Made by a program: the position numbers and the translations under genes. The notes under the pieces are model-generated. The model saw only the letters and a program-made list of their open reading frames with translations. It did no database searches and was not told the DNA's origin. DNA of 16,689 nucleotides, taken from NCBI GenBank assembly GCA_002110485.1, contig MOWL01000016.1, positions 1-16,689 on the forward strand, written 5' to 3'. This document shows positions 8,435 through 16,689 of the stretch, piece by piece. Source of the stretch: Emergomyces orientalis (Eukaryota > Ascomycota > Eurotiomycetes > Onygenales > Ajellomycetaceae). Positions within the stretch are counted from its first letter, which is position 1; each line of letters starts with the position of its first letter.

Positions 8435-9877
8435 CGTCAGTGGAGAGTTGAGATTGCTGCTTGGGGTAATGAGATATGCAGTGCGCTGGCTGTGCTTGTA
8501 GTTCTCAGATCTTTTTTGGATGAACAATTTTGGTCAGAAGAGTGGCGCTTTTATGTTTAGAGCAATCACAACACGGGCTAATGAGAGAAATCCTCCTGGT
8601 GCCATCCTACCTGCTCACGTCCTTCACATCGCATAGGCAAGGCTAAACATGGGATTGTTCATGGATATTCTGCATGCACTCTCAACCAGCCTTCTTCTAG
8701 CGAGAGACGTATCTGATAGCAGGGAACTTCACCTTGCACAGCTTGGTTTTTGTCGTTATTTCACAGCTGACCGCATACCAAGAACTAAGGGCTTTGCTTC
8801 ATGAACACACACTCTCTAGCTTCTAGTGCATGAATCCAGTGCGCGCCGGGGTACTAGCAAAAGCTCGGATCGCCAGCTTAGTTGTCCACATTCCATGTCA
8901 ATGCGACAGAAAACTACCACTGTTGCAAACAAGGTGACACCCAAATCCCGTAGCTTGCAGTGACCCCCGTCTAATGTCAATCTGCAAGCCAATGTGAGGC
9001 CAATGAACGCTGGTCTTCGCGAGCCTACGGCCTAATGATTCTGCAGATCACAGCTTCGGTGCAGGTTCTTGATTTGTAGCAAGGTCACGCGCCCTTCATG
9101 CATTCCACTTTGAGTGTACCCGTGGCTCCTCCCAAAGGTCACATTCGGGCCTCCAGACCATGCACTCCCATCATAGCCAGGACCTGACGCGTAATAATCC
9201 GAGGCGCAGCGAGGCAAATGCCATTTCTGCCGCACTGAGGCATTTTTTTCATTGGCCTGCCATCTTCAACAAGTGGTCCTTGGGCTCATCACCGGCATGC
9301 ATCACAAGTGAGAACACACAAGGTTCATCCGTCAATTGCAAAAGAGAGTGATTAAGGGCAACAAGTATCAAGACACACAATGGTCCTGGCAGCGTTGATG
9401 GCAATAGAAGTGCATAATTTCAGGGTAAATTAGACCGTAGAGTGAAACGAAATTGCATCAGGGAAGACGGGAAGTGGGCAAAGTCGCCATGTTGAGAGCA
9501 GTTTCAGCTGCGACGCAGCCGGTCCGCGTGACACTGTGGGTGGGGCCAAATGGTGGGGACGGAAGTGGCACATACGAGAACAAGAGAATTGTGAGGAAAG
9601 AAAGGGAAAATAGTGACAATGGAGAGAAGACGTTCGAGCGGCGGGAAGAGGGGGTTTATATAGTCCAGAAAGCGGCGATATTGCGCTAAACCCGATCGGG
9701 CTGGAGCTAAACTCTACAGGGCAGTTCCCCATGATATAGGTAGCCATCAACTGCGTAGCTATAATTTTAAACGTATCTTACTGTCCCGCACGAATAAATG
9801 TTAATATATGGCCCATCTGGCTATCTATAATATCGAGACATAAACGTATCCACGCAACATTTCGTCATCGCTCACCC
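8435..9877. other. Upstream/divergent intergenic region
   Basis: This is the left part of the interval between the minus-strand three-exon gene and the plus-strand J-protein gene. It has several short frames on both strands (about 9160-9351 plus, 9430-9750 minus), but none has a recognisable domain or splice support. It presumably holds the promoter of the minus-strand gene and its 5' untranslated region. No non-coding RNA was identified. Confidence 0.4.
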
Positions 9878-9885
9878 TATTTAAA
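9878..9885 (+). promoter_or_regulatory. TATA-like box followed by pyrimidine-rich tract
   Basis: TATTTAAA is followed 20-60 bases later by a CT-rich run (CCCCTTCAGCCTCGTTTACT, about 9907-9926) such as often marks fungal transcription starts. It lies about 550 bases before the J-protein ATG, so it would give a long 5' leader, or it may serve another transcript. Confidence 0.35.
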
Positions 9886-9972
9886 GCTCTCGCCAAGCTC
9901 AACAAACCCCTTCAGCCTCGTTTACTATTTCCAATTCGGTCAGAGGCAAGGAGCCACTCAAAACCTGCGCTT

Positions 9973-10065
9973 ATGACGCCTCATTCTGCACACTCAAAAC
10001 ACTTCACACAGGCCGCCCTTCAGAGTGCGTGCTGCGTGAATATGGCCCCCAAATGGCGGACATAA
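9973..10065 (+). CDS. Short ORF, possible upstream ORF of the J-protein transcript (30 aa)
   Basis: ATG at 9973 opens a 30-codon frame (MTPHSAHSKHFTQAAL...) ending at TAA 10063-10065, just after the CT-rich putative transcription start. If the J-protein transcript starts near 9910-9960 this is its first AUG, so it would act as an upstream ORF limiting translation. A chance ORF is just as possible. No protein family is recognised. Confidence 0.2.
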   Translation: MTPHSAHSKHFTQAALQSACCVNMAPKWRT

Positions 10066-10090
10066 TATAACGTCCGCTGTCACAGAATTA

Positions 10091-10107
10091 GGGAGGGGTG
10101 GGGGGGG
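10091..10107 (+). other. G-rich tract, G-quadruplex-capable
   Basis: GGGAGGGGTGGGGGGGG gives four runs of three G with loops of one to two bases on the plus strand. It sits 328 bases before the J-protein start codon, in the promoter or leader. Confidence 0.6.
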
Positions 10108-10434
10108 AGATAAAGATCTAGCTTACCGACGATGGGCGGCTAAAAGAGGCACAGTGACCGGGGTGCCTCAATCAACTTGTTTTTGAAGAATTACTGTGCC
10201 TCTCAAGGCTCAGCGAGGCTCACTCGATCAGGGCAAGTGTGGCGGGTAAAATTCCCCTCCTTCTCTTCTCTAAGTTGTCACTTTTCATTATTGGATGTGC
10301 TTAAAGGTTTGCGATCTGAAGGAGAGTGTTTCCAAAACCTTTTCAAGCCTGTAGAATATCTTTCATCTTCAAACGGCGTTTTTCCATATTTTCTAGTTGC
10401 CTTGCCCCTCCTAGTCTACAGCCAGATCTCCGAG

Positions 10435-11267
10435 ATGAACGAACCAAAAGAAATTGATTGCTACCGCATTCTCCAAGTTTCGAAAGGCGCAACAACATCG
10501 GATATCAAAAAGGCATATCATAAGCGTGTCCTGGAAACCCATCCAGACAAAAACCCGGGGATCGAAACAACTCTATTCGTCAAGGTTAGTTCGAGGATAT
10601 GGGGTGAGCTGGACGCCCGAAACGATAGAATGGCCTAACTCGAACCATTTCGCAGGTCCAAAATGCGTGGGAAACTTTGAGCGATGCATCGAAACGATAT
10701 TGTTTCGACTGCAAATACGAGAGAATTAAAAGTGAATGGGATAAATATGAGGAGGTTTGTTGGAGCAAGACGACGGGTACAGGCGGGAAGGGAACAGAGA
10801 AAACTTATACAGAAAAAGAAGTCCGCGAAATATTGGAAAGGCTACAGCGGATGAAAGAGGAAGCCGATGCACTTCGCAAACGAGAAGATGAACGACGGGC
10901 CAGAGAGAAGCGGCAAGAGGAAGCCAGAAGACAGGAAGAGGAAAGGAAAAAGGAAGAGGAGAGAAAGAGAAAACAATATTTTCAAAAGGGGGACACATTC
11001 AATTTCAACGCAATGAAAGACGTGCTTGATGACATAGAGGAGGGAATAAGAAACGGTCCAAAGACGTTCCGTACAGCACGAACACCAACACCCCCTCCTA
11101 TTCGGAAAGGCAAGAGGTATTGCCATCATGATCGATGGTGGCCGTACATCTATGGTGCTGATTCGTGCCAGTATTGTGACAGATACTGCCCCATTTACCT
11201 CCTGGGTTGCCCTAGTTGTGATGCTAGAGCATGCGTACCTTGCAAGATTCGGGAATGTAGCGGTTGA
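10435..11267 (+). CDS. J-domain (DnaJ/Hsp40-type) co-chaperone with coiled coil and C-terminal Cys cluster
   Basis: The gene has two exons, 10435-10584 and 10656-11267, coding for 253 residues. The 71 nt intron (10585-10655) runs GTTAGT to TTTCGCAG with a CTAAC branch at 10635-10639, and joining it restores the J domain (LFVK then VQNAWETLSD). The J domain covers about residues 8-70: DCYRILQV, SDIKKAYHKRVLETHPDKNPG with the HPD motif at 36-38 that stimulates Hsp70 ATPase, then NAWETLSD. Residues about 103-160 are a charged E/K/R-rich coiled coil (VREILERLQRMKEEADALRK). A Thr/Pro linker leads to a Cys/His-rich end (C206, H207, H208, C221, C224, C228, C235, C238, C243, C246, C251), probably zinc-binding. 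There is no signal peptide or membrane segment, so the protein is likely cytosolic or nuclear. It lacks the Gly/Phe region and the four CXXCXGXG repeats of class A, which makes it class C. The start is the first in-frame ATG, although the frame stays open upstream to about 10177. Confidence 0.88.
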
Positions 11268-11834
11268 CATTGGCTTTACAAAAATAGAAATTGTGCCTTG
11301 TTTGGGATTGGAAACTTTTGGGTTCTACCCAATTATACTCTTGGTTTCTCTTTTAATTTCTCTCTTCTTTCGCCCCCTTTTCTCAGCCTTGTTCCCGGCT
11401 TCCGCTCGTTTCTGCTATTTTTTCTCATTCGAAGATTTGCATGTGCATAATGATCCAGCTGATAGCTGTCCGCTTGTGTGAAAGCAACAACATTTGCGAA
11501 AGCAACAACTCAGCCAAACCTTTTCAATAGTTCTGCGATACCGTAAGCTATCTTGTAGTGAAGAAAATGGGCCACCTCAGGTCTCCAGAAGCTGGCTCAA
11601 GGAGCGTGGCATCCATCCATGGTCTAAGGGTGAGTTTTTTGTGAGCATATGAATGAAACCAGCATTATACTTCCTGCCGTAAACTATTGAAAATATGCGT
11701 CGAATCGTCGATGATGTGTTCTTGTGTTAGGCAGCCGTTTTGGCGAACAAGATAGGATAGATCTACTGTACATACATGCATGAACAATCGCCCTTGGCTA
11801 AGCTATTATTAGCTCTCTTTTAAGTTAGTTAAGG
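11268..11834 (+). other. 3' flank of the J-protein gene, no further gene seen
   Basis: This AT-rich and T-rich sequence after the J-protein stop is likely 3' untranslated and intergenic DNA. A plus-strand frame at 11128-11481 overlaps the real exon and is not credited. No terminator hairpin is expected or seen in this eukaryotic context. Confidence 0.4.
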
Positions 11835-12050
11835 TTATGGGTCCGCCTTACCCAGTCCAGCACCACAAACCTTGGAAGCACCTGGCGCACCCTTTACCAA
11901 GTCAATCCCGCCGGCAACCACATTCGAGTTCATTTCAACTTGTTCAACCTTATTAGGGAGCATCCGAGGGGGATCTCATATCAAATTGATCTTTCGTCCG
12001 TGGATGCTAGCATTTCACTGAGGATATTTTCGTATCAGGAAATATCCTAG
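11835..12050 (+). pseudogene. Possible short gene remnant or exon, unknown family
   Basis: A plus-strand frame from 11835 to the TAG at 12048-12050 reads about 71 residues with protein-like texture (NLGSTWRTLYQVNPAGNHIR, NLFNLIREHPRGISYQIDLS) but has no ATG. I recognise no family. It could be a degraded coding fragment or chance. Confidence 0.2.
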
Positions 12051-12668
12051 AACGAAGACGCGCAATGCAAAAGCTATTACGATTACGCCCTAGTGATATC
12101 TCCAAGCCGCTTGAAGTGGATAACTTCTCGTATTTAGTGTTCAACGAGCTTATTTTTTTCCAAACCCATTTGGCGAGAGGAAATCCTCCGTTGAGAGTTC
12201 ATGGTTGATAGATCATGGGTTTCTTTCTCCTTTTCTGTTTACCATTCTTTTACCATTTTTGGAAGAAGGGGCTTTTCCAAAAGGCATACTGCTTACGTCT
12301 TCGTTAAGAAATCTTTCGTATTTCATTCCAGTCACGGCCATTTTCTTATTAGTGGTTAGCGAGGCAGCATCTTTTCGCCAGGCCTCGTAAAAGGCTATCA
12401 TCATGAATTGACATTGTATATGGTTGGGGCCACGCACTTGGTGGTGGCGGCAGCTGGCTCAATATGCACGTCGGAAGGGATGCCATATCTACCTATACTC
12501 GAGGGGAGTTACTGCTGTTGCTTGCATTACATATATAAATGTGGCCGTCGTCGAGCCCTTGAGGCGAATAAACCCATATATTCCTAGGTATTTGAATAAG
12601 CCATTCGATCTCCTTCCGTACAATATTCTGATCACCATATCTCCGGGGAATCCCTTCCTATCCTCACG
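12051..12668 (+). other. Upstream region of the DUF2306 gene
   Basis: No gene is supported here. A TATA-like ATATATAAAT lies at 12531-12540, 129 bases before the start codon, and an AGGGG stress-element-like pentamer lies at 12502-12506. The small frames on both strands at about 12205-12437 overlap each other antisense and carry no motif. Confidence 0.4.
12531..12540 (+). promoter_or_regulatory. TATA-like element of the DUF2306 gene
   Basis: ATATATAAAT lies 129 bases upstream of the start codon, a usual distance for a fungal core promoter. Pyrimidine-rich sequence (GATCTCCTTCCG) follows nearer the ATG. Confidence 0.4.
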
Positions 12669-13775
12669 ATGACTCTCTGGAAATCAATCCTCGGGTTCAT
12701 GGGCTTCAAAAAGTCCTACAATTTCATCCTCTTCTTCATATTCGCAGGGGGCTTATTTGGCTTCACCCTTGCACGTCTACAATACCTCGACATTGCCGGG
12801 CGCTATGCCAATGGCACCGGTCCCGGTGAGTGGTTCCACCAACACGCTGGCTTCAGGCGGGTCGGCATCGTACTCCATCTGGGCACCATCCTCCCCTGCG
12901 GAATCCTCGTGATCTTCCAATTCATACCCTCAATTCGACACCGAGTGATACTCTTCCATCGCATCAACGGATACCTCATCATCACTTTATTCCTCGCCTC
13001 CAATGCCGGCGCCTTAATGATCGCCCGCCACGCTTTTGGCGGTGGGCACGATGTACAGCTAGGCATAGGCCTGCTCGTGCTAATCAGCACCATCAGTGTT
13101 GGCATGGCCTACTACAACATCCGCCGTTTGCAAATCGAGCAGCACCGCGCCTGGATGCTCCGAACAATGTTCTACATGGGCAGCATCGTGACCATTCGCC
13201 CTTTACTGGAAATCATCACCAGAATCATCAGCAAGCTCGGCACCTATTATGAAGTCTGGCCATGCGAGAAGATCGACTACACTTGGAAGTTCTACAAGAT
13301 CCCCGTCTCCTACCTCGTTGCGTATCCCATGTGCGCGCCACCCCCCAATGGCACAGCCCTGCCGCCAGGTTATGACCCCGTATCCGTCGTCAAAGCAGAT
13401 AATAATGGCATGGAGCCTGCACAGATTGGAGCGAATTTGGACATTTCATTCGGGTTGGCGCTGTGGATTGCATTGTTTCTGCATATTGCTGGCGTGGAAA
13501 TTTACCTGCAGTTGACCCCGCGGGAGAGCCAGCGGCTGCGCATGGTGAGCTATGAGCGACAGAAGGAGGCCGGGTATGCGAACCCTGGAGCGCTGGGCTT
13601 GTTGTGCAGAAGTTTGGGGATGCGGAGCCCTGGGTTCCATCTGTTGAAGCTGAGCGGATGTGAGATTGCTGACGACATAAATACGGGAATGATTAATATC
13701 CATACGCTTTTGTCTAGTCCCCCTTGCAGTTGCGCTTTTTTTATATTTAATTGGCGAGCTTTGGTATGTGAATAG
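12669..13775 (+). CDS. DUF2306-type integral membrane protein
   Basis: The gene is an intronless 368-residue frame as read. About six hydrophobic helices are visible: 18-37, 64-86, 99-120, 128-150, 165-186 and 262-283. The central core matches the DUF2306 pattern: HRINGY at 97-102, a His in the third helix end (H121), YYNIRR at 148-153 and HRAWMLR at 159-165 followed by RPLLEI. The conserved His residues in or next to helices suggest a ligand or cofactor site, but the function of the family is not established. The loop at about 187-258, between helices 5 and 6, contains C199, C222 and an NGT sequon (227-229), suggesting a non-cytosolic domain. The ATG at 12669 begins MTLWKSILGF just before the first helix. 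It is convergent with the HNH pseudogene. The 3' end is uncertain: a candidate intron 13660-13717 would swap the last 38 residues for a hydrophobic tail ending at 13779. Confidence 0.82.
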   Translation: MTLWKSILGFMGFKKSYNFILFFIFAGGLFGFTLARLQYLDIAGRYANGTGPGEWFHQHAGFRRVGIVLHLGTILPCGILVIFQFIPSIRHRVILFHRINGYLIITLFLASNAGALMIARHAFGGGHDVQLGIGLLVLISTISVGMAYYNIRRLQIEQHRAWMLRTMFYMGSIVTIRPLLEIITRIISKLGTYYEVWPCEKIDYTWKFYKIPVSYLVAYPMCAPPPNGTALPPGYDPVSVVKADNNGMEPAQIGANLDISFGLALWIALFLHIAGVEIYLQLTPRESQRLRMVSYERQKEAGYANPGALGLLCRSLGMRSPGFHLLKLSGCEIADDINTGMINIHTLLSSPPCSCAFFIFNWRALVCE

Positions 13776-14235
13776 TTGACCCCGTTATATTTAGTCTTTT
13801 TGTATCTTTCCCATCGTTGGTTATTTCTCTCATATCTGACATTTCTTACACGTTGTGCTGTTATTAAAGGGGTACTGCCAGTTTTTATTACGCATAGATC
13901 TCCGCTCTGACTCAATGATTTGACAATGCTTAAAAGCCCTTATTAGGCATTAATATTTCGCCTGTCACATCTCATATCTTTGTTTATTGACGTACCGAAC
14001 AGGATTCTCAAGATTCACAGCATCCCTAAACACTAAGAGCGTACATTCCATTTATCGCCCGTGCGAGGGGTATCAAACCAAGAGACATGATAAGAAAAGG
14101 GGAAAATAAAAATAATATACAGGACGAACGATAAACTAAAAGTGGGCGAACAATAATAAATACTGAAGCAACAAGATTAGAAAAAGTAGAGCCCGTTTAA
14201 CTAAGCCCCGTTTTATACGCCCAAGGTTTTAGAAC
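13776..14235. other. Convergent intergenic region
   Basis: This lies between two convergent genes and should hold both 3' untranslated regions. It is AT-rich, with A-rich stretches at about 14094-14120 and no coding frame of note. Confidence 0.45.
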
Positions 14236-15352
14236 TCAATTTCCTGACGCATCAGTCGTATTTAGAGAAGCCTGTTCTGCAATCCTTTTCTTCTCACGAA
14301 TCTCCCGATGAATTTCAAGCACCTCGACGAATCCAAGAAGCAAATCCTCAGCTATGATTGTAGTAGGGTCCTTCCACACCCCTCCAAGTTCTGAAAGCAC
14401 CCAGTGCGGTGTTGCTTTAGAAGGCCCCCTTTTCCGCAACGCTAACCGCGTAGCCACGGCAAAATGGAAATGAATATATCGCGGGTTTGGCCTGAAGTCA
14501 GTTCCTGGTTTGAAAATGAGTTTCCGCCCATTCATTTCGTCGAATGTCATCTCCTCGTTTAACATTGCGAAGAAGAGCGTAGGGTCGAGAACTACAAATT
14601 TGTACTCGCGAGGACAAACTTCAATTTGATCCGGTATTATTGCAACCTGATAGTTCTCGAACGAATCCTTGACAGCAGGCGGTAAGAAGAGTCCATTTTC
14701 AGCGCCGTTGACGTTGCCATCGAATCCATCCCCGAAAGTAATCCCCATGATCTCTCGCCCGGTTTGCGCTGGGAAAATGCGCGCTGCACTCATATCTGAT
14801 TTTTTAGCCCAACCCGTGACAGGGCACCAGACTCCGCCGATTGCTTCTGCAAACCCGTATTTTGTTTTCCACGTCAACCCGAAACATCAATTCTTCTTCC
14901 GGGGTTATTTCCCTCATCAGTAACATAAACAGCTCCGTGAGTTTATTCTTCTGAAACTTCATCTCGTGCCCAGCCCCAGCATCAGCCTTTTGCTCGGTAG
15001 CCTTCCGGTATAGGTGCCACAGTTCCCTCCCAAGCCGCTCCCTCTCTGTGATAAATATACCCTGCTCCAAGCAATAGTGCCTTACTGTTCTCGAGAAGGT
15101 GGCATCATTTCATCGGCACCTCTGTATTTTCCTTGAACATACGCGCCAATGCAGCTGACTCAGTTGGAGTTGGAGATTTACTTACCAAGCGAAAGGTCGG
15201 GCAGTCTATGCTTCCAAATGGAGCTTCAGTATTATTCAGCGACTGCGGTCCTGAGCCTATCGTCCGAGCTCATCTCGAAGTGCCAGTTCGTCAGCGTCGA
15301 AGTCTTCGGAGCTCAGGTGTTCTGGTTCTCTGTGTGGGGAATCATCCCATGA
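14236..15352 (-). pseudogene. HNH_2-type nuclease-family pseudogene with three frameshifts
   Basis: Four consecutive minus-strand frame segments read as one fungal HNH-nuclease-like protein: 15352 to a TAG at 15259-15257 (WDDSPHREPEHLSSEDFDAD); then, one base short, to a TGA at 15107-15105 (CPTFRLVSKSP, ALARMFKENTE); then, one base extra, to a TAA at 14806-14804 (RTVRHYCLEQG, LWHLYRKATEQKADA, ITPEEELMF); then, one base extra near the T runs at 14860-14868, to the stop at 14236. The last segment carries WCPVTGW, SAARIFPAQTGREIM, NGAENGLFLPPAV and KLIFKPGTDFRPNPRYIHFH. Members of this family, as I recall them, read AAHIFP here; the His of HNH is replaced by Arg (codon 14781-14779). No intron with the right phase explains the shifts, and no ATG begins the first segment. 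It is probably a dead copy; indel-type sequence errors are the alternative. Confidence 0.72.
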
Positions 15353-15370
15353 TTGAAATAAGTGTATTCA

Positions 15371-16600
15371 CTACCACAACGGGAACGGAGTAGGTAAGAT
15401 GTCAACACTAGATTCTGGCTGATAAAGATTCCAAACTCAATGGTAGAAGTATAGAAGGTAGTAACAAAAGGGCATAAGCAGACCAAATTTGAAATATGAA
15501 CAGGTATGCCGGCTACATGGAGAGGGCCGGTGTTGCATAGGCCGAGAAGGAAACAGTTACGGAATGCCATCTGGATCTTCCCTTCCCTTGAACATTGGAT
15601 TCACTGACACTTCTGTGATCAGCAGCAGATTTAATATCATCACTGGGTTCTGTTCGGTGTAGTATGTGTTCATATGTGTGGGTAGTGGAAGTCGACTCTG
15701 CTGGATGGAGGAATATTCCTTTTGTTATTAGTGTAGATTGAGTTCAGAATCTATCTTCTCTTCTTCAAATATCCATAAACCTCAGTGAAAGAAAAAGAAA
15801 CCCAAAAAACTGGCAGTATTTAGAGCATTCTCAGTTCTCTCCTCTTGTTTTCCTTTATTAGGTTGGAAAAAAAAAAAAGCTTTGGATACCCTGGATAGCG
15901 TGGATAGGTGTAGAAAAGCAGGAAAATGTGTATCACCCCAGTCTTCCCGAGGTATTGCCTCGATTGGAAAATAATACAGCTAACTTCAATTGTATTCCGG
16001 ATTGAAGTGGTAAAATATGGAGTGCGTAGCCAGCCAGCCTTGGTGTGCCATATCAAAATGCCAGCATGTTTTTGTCTAGGGCTTGAGGTTCCTTGCTACT
16101 TACACAGATATTGACCACTTTTGGTTTTCTTCTTCCATTTTTTAGGGAAATCTCACACAGATGAACCTGCAGATACGCAGTTCCAGCACCATCACCTGAA
16201 ACCGTATGGGATGACGACAAAATATCAAAAAAGAAGAAGCCAAATTCCCCAGAAAGAAAGCTTGGATGTCCATGGATTCATGAACATTTTCCGTCAACAA
16301 AAGTATCATTCTACCTACATATCAATCCTGTTTTAACTCTCGACTTGATTTCAACCAAGAAAATTTCAGATACCTAACCACCATGAAACATTGTCTGAAA
16401 GTGCAGAAAATGTAAGTATATGCGAACGCGCCATTATCAAAATGGGATAGCCTCGTTGACTTTTCCGTTCCACTCCACTGGGGTCCCGAGCAGCCTGTGA
16501 TTATTCAAATCGGCCTAGGTCAATAACAAAACTTGCAATCATTCATGCTATGCAATATAAACAAGACACAATAGTACGAATATGATGGATAAAGAGTGAA
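15371..16600. other. AT-rich intergenic DNA, no gene seen
   Basis: The only simple feature is a run of twelve A at 15867-15878. Short frames (about 15820-16056 minus, 16121-16336 plus) lack starts, motifs and coding character. No tRNA-like internal promoter boxes were noticed. Confidence 0.4.
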
Positions 16601-16612
16601 GTAGAGTGGAGC

Positions 16613-16626
16613 GAGAGAGAGAGAGA
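16613..16626. repeat. GA dinucleotide microsatellite
   Basis: Seven uninterrupted GA units. On the minus strand it is a CT run just after a possible exon end, where it could be part of an intron or untranslated region. Confidence 0.85.
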
Positions 16627-16632
16627 TTACGC

Positions 16633-16689
16633 ACTGTGTTCCCGTTTTCGTCGCCCAGCAGCCGCAAAAGATTGATGCCGGCCACAGTA
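16633..16689 (-). CDS. Possible exon entering from the right edge
   Basis: Sequence composition switches from AT-rich to GC-rich at about 16630. On the minus strand one frame reads VAGINLLRLLGDENGNT and is followed by GTGCGT, a plausible fungal donor site, at about 16635-16630. The fragment is too short to name a family, and another minus frame is also open, so both exon and frame are tentative. Confidence 0.25.

Noticed and set aside
9430..9750. Minus-strand 106-codon frame and overlapping plus frame in the divergent region
   Set aside because: They overlap antisense, have no recognisable motif or splice context, and fit promoter-region composition better.
10177..10434. In-frame upstream extension of the J-protein
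   Set aside because: It contains no ATG before 10435. J proteins of this kind normally begin just before the J domain, so it is treated as leader.
10639..10650. GGTTCGAGTTA on the minus strand, resembling a tRNA B box
   Set aside because: It lies inside the J-protein intron and no cloverleaf could be folded around it by eye.
10842..11270. Minus-strand 142-codon frame
   Set aside because: It is antisense to the second J-protein exon. Its Leu/Phe/Ser-rich text is the complement of the K/E/R-rich coiled coil.
12830..13252. Plus-strand 140-codon frame with His/Arg/Pro-rich text
   Set aside because: It overlaps the DUF2306 gene in another frame, and its composition is a frame artefact.
1..16689. 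CRISPR array, bacterial operon or phage-type defence system
   Set aside because: There are no regularly spaced repeats, no ribosome-binding-site-led gene runs, and clear spliceosomal introns; the window is eukaryotic.

Overview
The window looks like nuclear DNA of a filamentous ascomycete. The J-protein gene has a short GT-AG intron (71 bp) with a CTAAC branch site, and a second gene gives a good three-exon model with a 52 bp intron. It also carries a membrane protein of the DUF2306 type, an HNH_2-type nuclease relative of the kind scattered through Eurotiomycete genomes, and a Ty1/copia retrotransposon. Assignment to Eurotiomycetes (Aspergillus/Penicillium-like) is an inference from these families, not something the sequence proves.

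Left third (1-3488, minus strand): the 5' part of a Ty1/copia element. One uninterrupted frame of 1104 codons starts at 3312 and runs off the left edge. It holds Gag with a CCHC knuckle, the aspartic protease, the HHCC zinc region, a complete DD35E integrase core and the start of reverse transcriptase. A short leader, a candidate half-tRNA primer-binding site and a candidate 5' LTR of about 100 bp lie behind the start codon.

Middle left (3489-7466): AT-rich, gene-poor DNA with short tandem repeats, hairpins and two stretches that read like decayed coding sequence (5086-5589 plus, 6275-6946 minus). Neither could be assigned to a family.

Centre (7467-11267): a minus-strand three-exon gene for a small acidic-to-basic protein with a weak chromodomain-like segment (7467-8434). 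A roughly 2 kb divergent intergenic region separates it from a plus-strand two-exon J-domain co-chaperone gene (10435-11267). That intergenic region holds a TATA-like box, a short upstream ORF and a G-quadruplex-capable G tract.

Right (11268-16689): a stretch with a possible short gene remnant (11835-12050); a plus-strand DUF2306 integral membrane protein (12669-13775) with a possible retained intron at its 3' end; and, convergent to it, an HNH-nuclease pseudogene (14236-15352, minus). The pseudogene has three single-base frameshifts and an Arg where relatives carry the catalytic His. The last 1.2 kb is AT-rich non-coding sequence, with a GA microsatellite and perhaps the edge of another minus-strand exon at the right border.

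The genes do not form a pathway or cluster. The region looks like an accessory, transposon-visited part of a fungal chromosome. No clearly new system is demonstrated. The best leads are the unassigned three-exon gene and the two sites where optional splicing would change a protein's C-terminus.
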